DNA from: CAZJJK01 sp964546285
GTDB taxonomy: Bacteria; Spirochaetota; Spirochaetia; Treponematales; Breznakiellaceae
DNA: 8,877 nt
Reading direction: 5' to 3'
Assembly (NCBI GenBank): GCA_964546285.1
Contig: CAZJJK010000121.1
Location: forward strand, 1 to 8,877
Each line of letters begins with the position of its first letter. The first letter of the stretch is position 1. Positions 5,186 through 8,877 of the stretch are shown here, piece by piece. A program made the translations under genes and the position numbers. The notes below the pieces were generated by a model, which did no database searches, was not told where the DNA came from, and saw only the letters and a program-made list of their open reading frames with translations.

Positions 5186-6448
5186 GTATTTGCGAAAAAC
5201 GACAACGCCGTTATGGCCGCCGAAACCAAGGGAGCCGGAAGCCGCCACTTGGATATCGCCGTATTGGACAACATTGGGAACATAATCCAGATCGCAGTCT
5301 GGGTCGGGTTTGTCCAGATTGATGGTTGGAGGGAAAAAGCCACCTTGAATGGCTAGGACGCAGACGACGGCTTCAAAGGCGCCGGCGCCGGCTATCATAT
5401 GACCGGTCATGCCCTTGGTGGACGACACCTTCATCTTATAAGCGTGATCGCCAAAGGCTAATTTTATCATTCTGGTTTCAGTGGGGTCATTTACCTCGGT
5501 TGAAGTGCCATGAGCGTTATAGTATTGGACTTCTTCGGGCGCGACAGCGGCGTCGGCCAGAGCCCAGCGGATAGCTCGGGCGCCGCCTTCCCCGCTGGGA
5601 TCGGGAGCGGTTATATGGTAAGCGTCGGCGCTGGCGCCATAGCCGGCGAATTCGGCCAAAATGACGGCGCCTCTGGCAAGGGCGTGGTCCTCGGTTTCAA
5701 GGACAAGCATCGCCGAGCCTTCACCCATGATAAACCCGTCCCTATCGGCGTCAAAGGGCCGGCTTGCCCGCTTTGGCTCATCGTTTCTAGTGGACAGGGC
5801 TTTGATCATTTGAAATCCGCCAATGGCGAAAGGCACGATGGCCGCTTCGGTACCGCCGGCTAAACACACATCGCAGCGGCCGGCGCGGATAAGGTCCAGA
5901 GCTTGGCCAAGGGCGTCGGTGCCTGAGGCACAGGCGGTGACCGCCGTAAGGGCCGGACCCTTGCTACCGAACAGCATGGACAGGTTCCCGGCCGCCTCAT
6001 TGTTTATCATCATGGGGATGGTAAGCGGCGGCATGCGCCGAGGGCCTGAAGCGATAAGTTTACGGAATGATTCTTCCACCACTTCCCAGCCGCCTATGCC
6101 GTTTCCGACTACGATACCGACCCGTTCGCTGTCGCACGCAAGAACGCTTCGGCCAGCGTCTTTGGGAGAGGGGCTAAGCAAGCCAGCCTGATTTAAGGCT
6201 TGGACGCTGGCGGCGGCGACGAACTGAGTAAAGCGCGCCATTTTCCGCGCGTCTTTTTTGTCAATCCAGCGGCTGGGATCGAAATTCTTTACCTCGGCGG
6301 CTATCTGAACATCAAAGCCGGAAGCGTCAAATAAGCTTATTTTGTCAACGCCGCAGGTACCGGCCTTTAACGCGGTCTCGGCTTCCGTCACGGATAGGCC
6401 AATCGGCGAAATAACGCCCATACCCGTTATTACGATCCGTTTACGCAT
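5177..6448 (-). CDS. fabF: 3-oxoacyl-ACP synthase II (KAS II)
   Basis: FabF condenses malonyl-ACP with growing acyl-ACP chains. The product has 423 residues (E. coli 413) and opens with KRIVITGMGVISPIG. The KAS I/II catalytic triad is intact: Cys173 in the TACASGTDA nucleophile motif, His313 in NAHGTSTEVNDPTE and His350 in the STKGMTGHMIAGAGA segment, with the conserved Lys345. The C-terminal SLGFGGHNG loop, with Phe409 as the likely gate residue, is present. A few extra residues around 92-107 (SPSPKDAG...) explain the added length. The start is ATG 6448 with a GGGGG purine run 5 nt upstream, and lies 9 nt after the fabG stop. In many bacteria acpP lies between fabG and fabF; here there is no room for it. 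The Cys-His-His set distinguishes it from FabH. Confidence 0.97.
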   Translation of the reverse strand: MRKRIVITGMGVISPIGLSVTEAETALKAGTCGVDKISLFDASGFDVQIAAEVKNFDPSRWIDKKDARKMARFTQFVAAASVQALNQAGLLSPSPKDAGRSVLACDSERVGIVVGNGIGGWEVVEESFRKLIASGPRRMPPLTIPMMINNEAAGNLSMLFGSKGPALTAVTACASGTDALGQALDLIRAGRCDVCLAGGTEAAIVPFAIGGFQMIKALSTRNDEPKRASRPFDADRDGFIMGEGSAMLVLETEDHALARGAVILAEFAGYGASADAYHITAPDPSGEGGARAIRWALADAAVAPEEVQYYNAHGTSTEVNDPTETRMIKLAFGDHAYKMKVSSTKGMTGHMIAGAGAFEAVVCVLAIQGGFFPPTINLDKPDPDCDLDYVPNVVQYGDIQVAASGSLGFGGHNGVVVFRKYRP

Positions 6449-6457
6449 TATTACCCC

Positions 6458-7192
6458 CTAAATGAACATTCCACCGTCAACGGCGATGGTTTGGCCAGTG
6501 ATATAGGCTGAATCGTCGGACGCCAGAAACAGGGCGACCGCCGCTACGTCGGCGGCTTGGCCAAGCCGTTTAAGCGGTATACGTTCCTGTAGCTTTTCCT
6601 TAACGGCGGCTTGGAGCCCCTCAGTCATATCGGTTTGGATGTATCCTGGGGCTATGGCGTTGACCCTGATACCCCGGCTGGCCGTTTCTTGGGCTAAGCT
6701 TTTACTTAGGGCAATAAGTCCCGCTTTTGAAGCGGCGTAGTTGCATTGGCCGGCGTTGCCATGCTGACCAACCACGCTTGATAGATTGATAATGGACCCG
6801 CTTCGGCGGCGTATCATATCGCGGGCGACCGTTCTCGCCACTAAAAAAGCGCCGGTTAAATTGATATCCAATACGCGCTGCCAATCGGACAGTGGCATCC
6901 TGAAGGATAGGCCGTCCTTTGTTATACCGGCGTTGTTGACAAGAATATCAAAGCCGTCCGCTTCCTTGACCGCCGCCTCAATCGCCGCTTCTATGGCGGC
7001 TGGATTTCCAACATCGGCGCTTAGCCACCGGAGGCGGCCACCTGACGCGTCTATGAAATTCTCCAGTTCCGGCGTACGTTTGGTTCCCAAGCCCCAGACG
7101 GAGGCTCCCTCAGCCATAAAACATTCGGCTATGGCGCGGCCTATCCCCCGTGACGCGCCAGTAATCAAGGCTTTTTTGCCTTCAAGTCTCAT
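6458..7192 (-). CDS. fabG: 3-oxoacyl-ACP reductase
   Basis: FabG reduces 3-oxoacyl-ACP to 3-hydroxyacyl-ACP with NADPH. It is a classical short-chain dehydrogenase of 244 residues, the same length as E. coli FabG. Motifs in order: the cofactor loop TGASRGIG (11-18), NNAG (86-89), Asn111, the catalytic Ser139, and Tyr152-x3-Lys156 in the YAASK segment. The later stretch RVNAIAPGYIQTDMT (176-190) and the C-terminal ITGQTIAVDGGMFI are strong FabG marks. The many short-chain dehydrogenases of other function cannot be told apart by motif alone, but the sequence and the place between fabD and fabF make FabG nearly certain. GGGAGG lies 6 nt before the ATG at 7192; the gap to fabD is 30 nt, the longest in the operon. 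The stop is TAG. Confidence 0.97.
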   Translation of the reverse strand: MRLEGKKALITGASRGIGRAIAECFMAEGASVWGLGTKRTPELENFIDASGGRLRWLSADVGNPAAIEAAIEAAVKEADGFDILVNNAGITKDGLSFRMPLSDWQRVLDINLTGAFLVARTVARDMIRRRSGSIINLSSVVGQHGNAGQCNYAASKAGLIALSKSLAQETASRGIRVNAIAPGYIQTDMTEGLQAAVKEKLQERIPLKRLGQAADVAAVALFLASDDSAYITGQTIAVDGGMFI

Positions 7193-7198
7193 GCGAAT

Positions 7199-7204
7199 CC
7201 TCCC
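7199..7204 (-). promoter_or_regulatory. Strong ribosome binding site for fabG
   Basis: GGGAGG on the minus strand lies 6 nt before the ATG at 7192, in the 30-nt fabD-fabG gap. It is among the clearest Shine-Dalgarno sequences in the window. The rest of this gap shows no promoter or hairpin that I can support. Confidence 0.7.
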
Positions 7205-7222
7205 GTGAATAAGGCGGCTCTG

Positions 7223-8218
7223 TTATAGGGCCGCTATTTCGTCGACTGTACCGGCCCCAACGCACGGAATAGCGGAGCCGCTGTCCTTCCATAAGCCTTG
7301 AAGCACCCTGCCCGGTCCGACTTCCAATACCAGGTCCGGCCGTTTATTCGCGATAGACGCTTCTTCCTCCGTCCAGCGGACCGCTTCCATAATCTGGCGT
7401 CGGGCCAGTTTGCGCGCTTCTTCTCCGCTTGAGACTAAAGCGCCGGTAACATTGGAAAATAATGGAATAGAAGGATCGGAAAAAGTACAGGCCGCGGCTT
7501 CGCGCGCGAAGGTTTCGGCGGCCTCGGCCATAAGGGGCGTATGGAAGGGACCGGCCACCTTAAGCCGGATAAAACGCCGAGCCCCGGCCGCTTTAAAGCG
7601 GCTTTCCGCCGCCTCAAGCGCGGCCGCCGTCCCCGCGACAACGGTTTGACTGGGCGAATTATAATTGGCCGCGTATAAGCCGTCTAAACCCTCGTCCTTC
7701 CATTGGGTGATAAGGCTTTCCACGGTTTCGGGTTGAAGCCCGATCAGCGCCGCCATGCCGGGTTCATCGGAACCGGGGCTTGATAGGCTAGTCTTATTTG
7801 GGGAAGCCAAAGTCCCCCCGCTTTTCGCTCTTAGCCGGTCGGCGGCCGCCTGCATGGCGCGGCCTCTGACGGTGACTAAACGAAAAACGCTTTTCAGGTC
7901 CAATACGCCGGAGAGCGCTAAAGCCGGATATTCACCCAAGCTGAACCCGGCGCATAAACAGGGCTGGATGCCGCGTTCGTTTAGCGCCGCCGCGGCCGCT
8001 AAGGAGGCGAGGGTCAGCGCTGGCTGAGATAGGTCGCTGCGCTTCAGACGCTCGGCATCTCCTTCCCTTATTAGTTCAAGCAGGTCGATGCCGCTGCTGT
8101 TGGACGCGAGGTCGAACAAGTCCCTAACCTTTTGGCTGGAGTCATAAAGGTCCAAGGCCATACGCGGATACTGGCAGCCCTGCCCCGGAAAGAGGAAAGC
8201 GATATCGCCGCTTACCAT
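7223..8218 (-). CDS. fabD: Malonyl-CoA:ACP transacylase
   Basis: FabD transfers malonyl from CoA to acyl carrier protein. The product has 331 residues, longer than E. coli FabD (309). Key residues are present: Gln13 in FPGQGCQ, the nucleophile Ser93, Arg118 in VRGRAMQ, and the catalytic His226 in GPFHTPLM. Two oddities: the nucleophile motif reads GFSLG instead of GHSLG, and between RGRAMQ and GMAALIGL there are about 22 extra residues (roughly 127-152) rich in Ser, Gly, Thr and Pro, which probably form a flexible surface loop. The ATG at 8218 overlaps the fabH stop by 7 nt. The nearest purine-rich site (GGGGGA) is 11 nt away, so translation probably depends on coupling to fabH. A polyketide-type acyltransferase is possible in principle, but the single-domain form in this operon fits FabD. 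Confidence 0.96.
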   Translation of the reverse strand: MVSGDIAFLFPGQGCQYPRMALDLYDSSQKVRDLFDLASNSSGIDLLELIREGDAERLKRSDLSQPALTLASLAAAAALNERGIQPCLCAGFSLGEYPALALSGVLDLKSVFRLVTVRGRAMQAAADRLRAKSGGTLASPNKTSLSSPGSDEPGMAALIGLQPETVESLITQWKDEGLDGLYAANYNSPSQTVVAGTAAALEAAESRFKAAGARRFIRLKVAGPFHTPLMAEAAETFAREAAACTFSDPSIPLFSNVTGALVSSGEEARKLARRQIMEAVRWTEEEASIANKRPDLVLEVGPGRVLQGLWKDSGSAIPCVGAGTVDEIAAL

Positions 8219-8877
8219 ACGATAAGATTTCCCCCATAAGTCAAACCAGCCCCAAAGCCGACCGTGATAATTCGATCTCCCCGTTTTAAACGACCGGAGC
8301 GCGCTAATTCATCTAGGGCGATAGGAACGGACGCCGCGGAAGTGTTGGCGTATTCCTCGATGTTCAGATAGAACAAAGCTTCCGGCAGGCCGAGGCGTTT
8401 GGCCGCCGCCTGAACGATACGGGCATTGGCTTGATGTGGTACAATTAGATCGATCTGGTCAGCGCTTAGGCCTTCCTCTTTTAAGAGCCGCTCGATAGTT
8501 CCCGTTACGGCTTTTACCGCGAAATTGTACACCGCCTGTCCGTTCATCTCGATATGAGGGGCTTTGTCGATGGTTTCGCCGTCTTTAAAGGGGTCGCGCG
8601 AGCCGCCGCGTCTCATGATAAGCTTATCCCAGCCAGAACCCTCGGCGCCAAGTATGGACCTTATGATGCCTCTAGCCCCCGCTCCTTGTTTTGGCGCGTC
8701 GGTTTTTTCCAAAACCACCGCGCCAGCTCCATCACCGAATAAGACCGCCGACGAGCGATCTGACCAATCCGTGATGCGCGATAAAACCTCGGCGCCGATA
8801 ACCAGCGCCCGTCGGCGCCCTTCGCCCATCAAAAGAGTCCCGCCGGCCATTTCAAGACCGTAAATAAAGCCTGTGCA
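8212..8877 (-). CDS. fabH: 3-oxoacyl-ACP synthase III (KAS III), 5' end beyond the window
   Basis: FabH starts chains by condensing acetyl-CoA (or another short acyl-CoA) with malonyl-ACP. The window holds the last 221 residues. The first visible codon (TGC at 8875-8877, then TGFIYGLE) is by alignment the active-site Cys, Cys112 in E. coli, so about 110 codons lie beyond the edge. The other two catalytic residues are seen: His in IVPHQAN (visible residue 148) and Asn in YANTSAASVP (visible residue 178). Other marks are LFGDGAGAVVLE (46-57) and the C-terminal GFGAGLTYGGNLIVW. The Cys-His spacing is about 15 residues longer than in E. coli, lying in the GGSRDPFKDGE region, where many Gram-positive-type FabH proteins also carry extra residues. 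The ATG at 8850 is internal, not the start. The stop overlaps fabD by 7 nt. Confidence 0.96.
   Translation of the reverse strand, partial: CTGFIYGLEMAGGTLLMGEGRRRALVIGAEVLSRITDWSDRSSAVLFGDGAGAVVLEKTDAPKQGAGARGIIRSILGAEGSGWDKLIMRRGGSRDPFKDGETIDKAPHIEMNGQAVYNFAVKAVTGTIERLLKEEGLSADQIDLIVPHQANARIVQAAAKRLGLPEALFYLNIEEYANTSAASVPIALDELARSGRLKRGDRIITVGFGAGLTYGGNLIVW

Noticed and set aside
5161..5343. Longer fabZ beginning at ATG 5343
   Set aside because: The extension lies mostly within the fabF coding region, adds 61 residues foreign to FabZ, and a ribosome binding site supports ATG 5160.
5510..5863. 117-codon plus-strand open frame opposite fabF, and similar plus-strand frames opposite the other genes
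   Set aside because: They are antisense shadows of conserved genes in GC-rich coding sequence, with no family resemblance and no plausible ribosome binding sites.

Overview
The window is one continuous minus-strand operon for type II fatty acid synthesis. Read in the direction of transcription (right to left) the order is fabH (5' end cut off by the window edge), fabD, fabG, fabF, fabZ, fabV, accB, accC, accD, accA. All ten genes point the same way. Every junction is either a short gap (9-30 nt) or an overlap (7, 11 and 8 nt at fabH/fabD, accC/accD and accD/accA), and most starts carry a strong Shine-Dalgarno sequence. Two runs of exactly 100 N (1722-1821 and 4576-4675) are assembly placeholders; they remove the 5' part of accD and of fabV.

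The genes form a near-complete pathway. AccB, AccC, AccD and AccA are the four parts of acetyl-CoA carboxylase, which makes malonyl-CoA. FabD moves malonyl to acyl carrier protein, FabH starts chains, FabF elongates, FabG reduces the ketone, FabZ dehydrates and FabV reduces the enoyl group. Acyl carrier protein (acpP) is missing from its common place between fabG and fabF, where only 9 nt remain. No FabI or FabK is present, and no regulator gene or clear operator is visible. The promoter must lie to the right of position 8877.

The organism cannot be named from this sequence. The fab-acc supercluster and the strong Shine-Dalgarno sites recall anaerobic Bacillota (Clostridia/Negativicutes type). 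The FabV looks, from memory, closest to the trans-2-enoyl-CoA reductase of Treponema denticola. Base composition is moderately GC-rich. Two scaffold gaps in under 9 kb suggest a draft or metagenome-derived assembly.

The 163 bases left of accA hold no recognisable gene, only a possible stem-loop without a U-tract. I see no mobile element, CRISPR array or RNA gene, and no evidence of a new biological system: this is a core metabolic operon. The points that deserve a second look are small: the missing acpP, FabV in place of FabI/FabK, a 7-residue deletion in a conserved stretch of AccC, a roughly 22-residue insert and a GFSLG motif in FabD, a hairpin hiding the accA ribosome binding site, and gap lengths that must be wrong.
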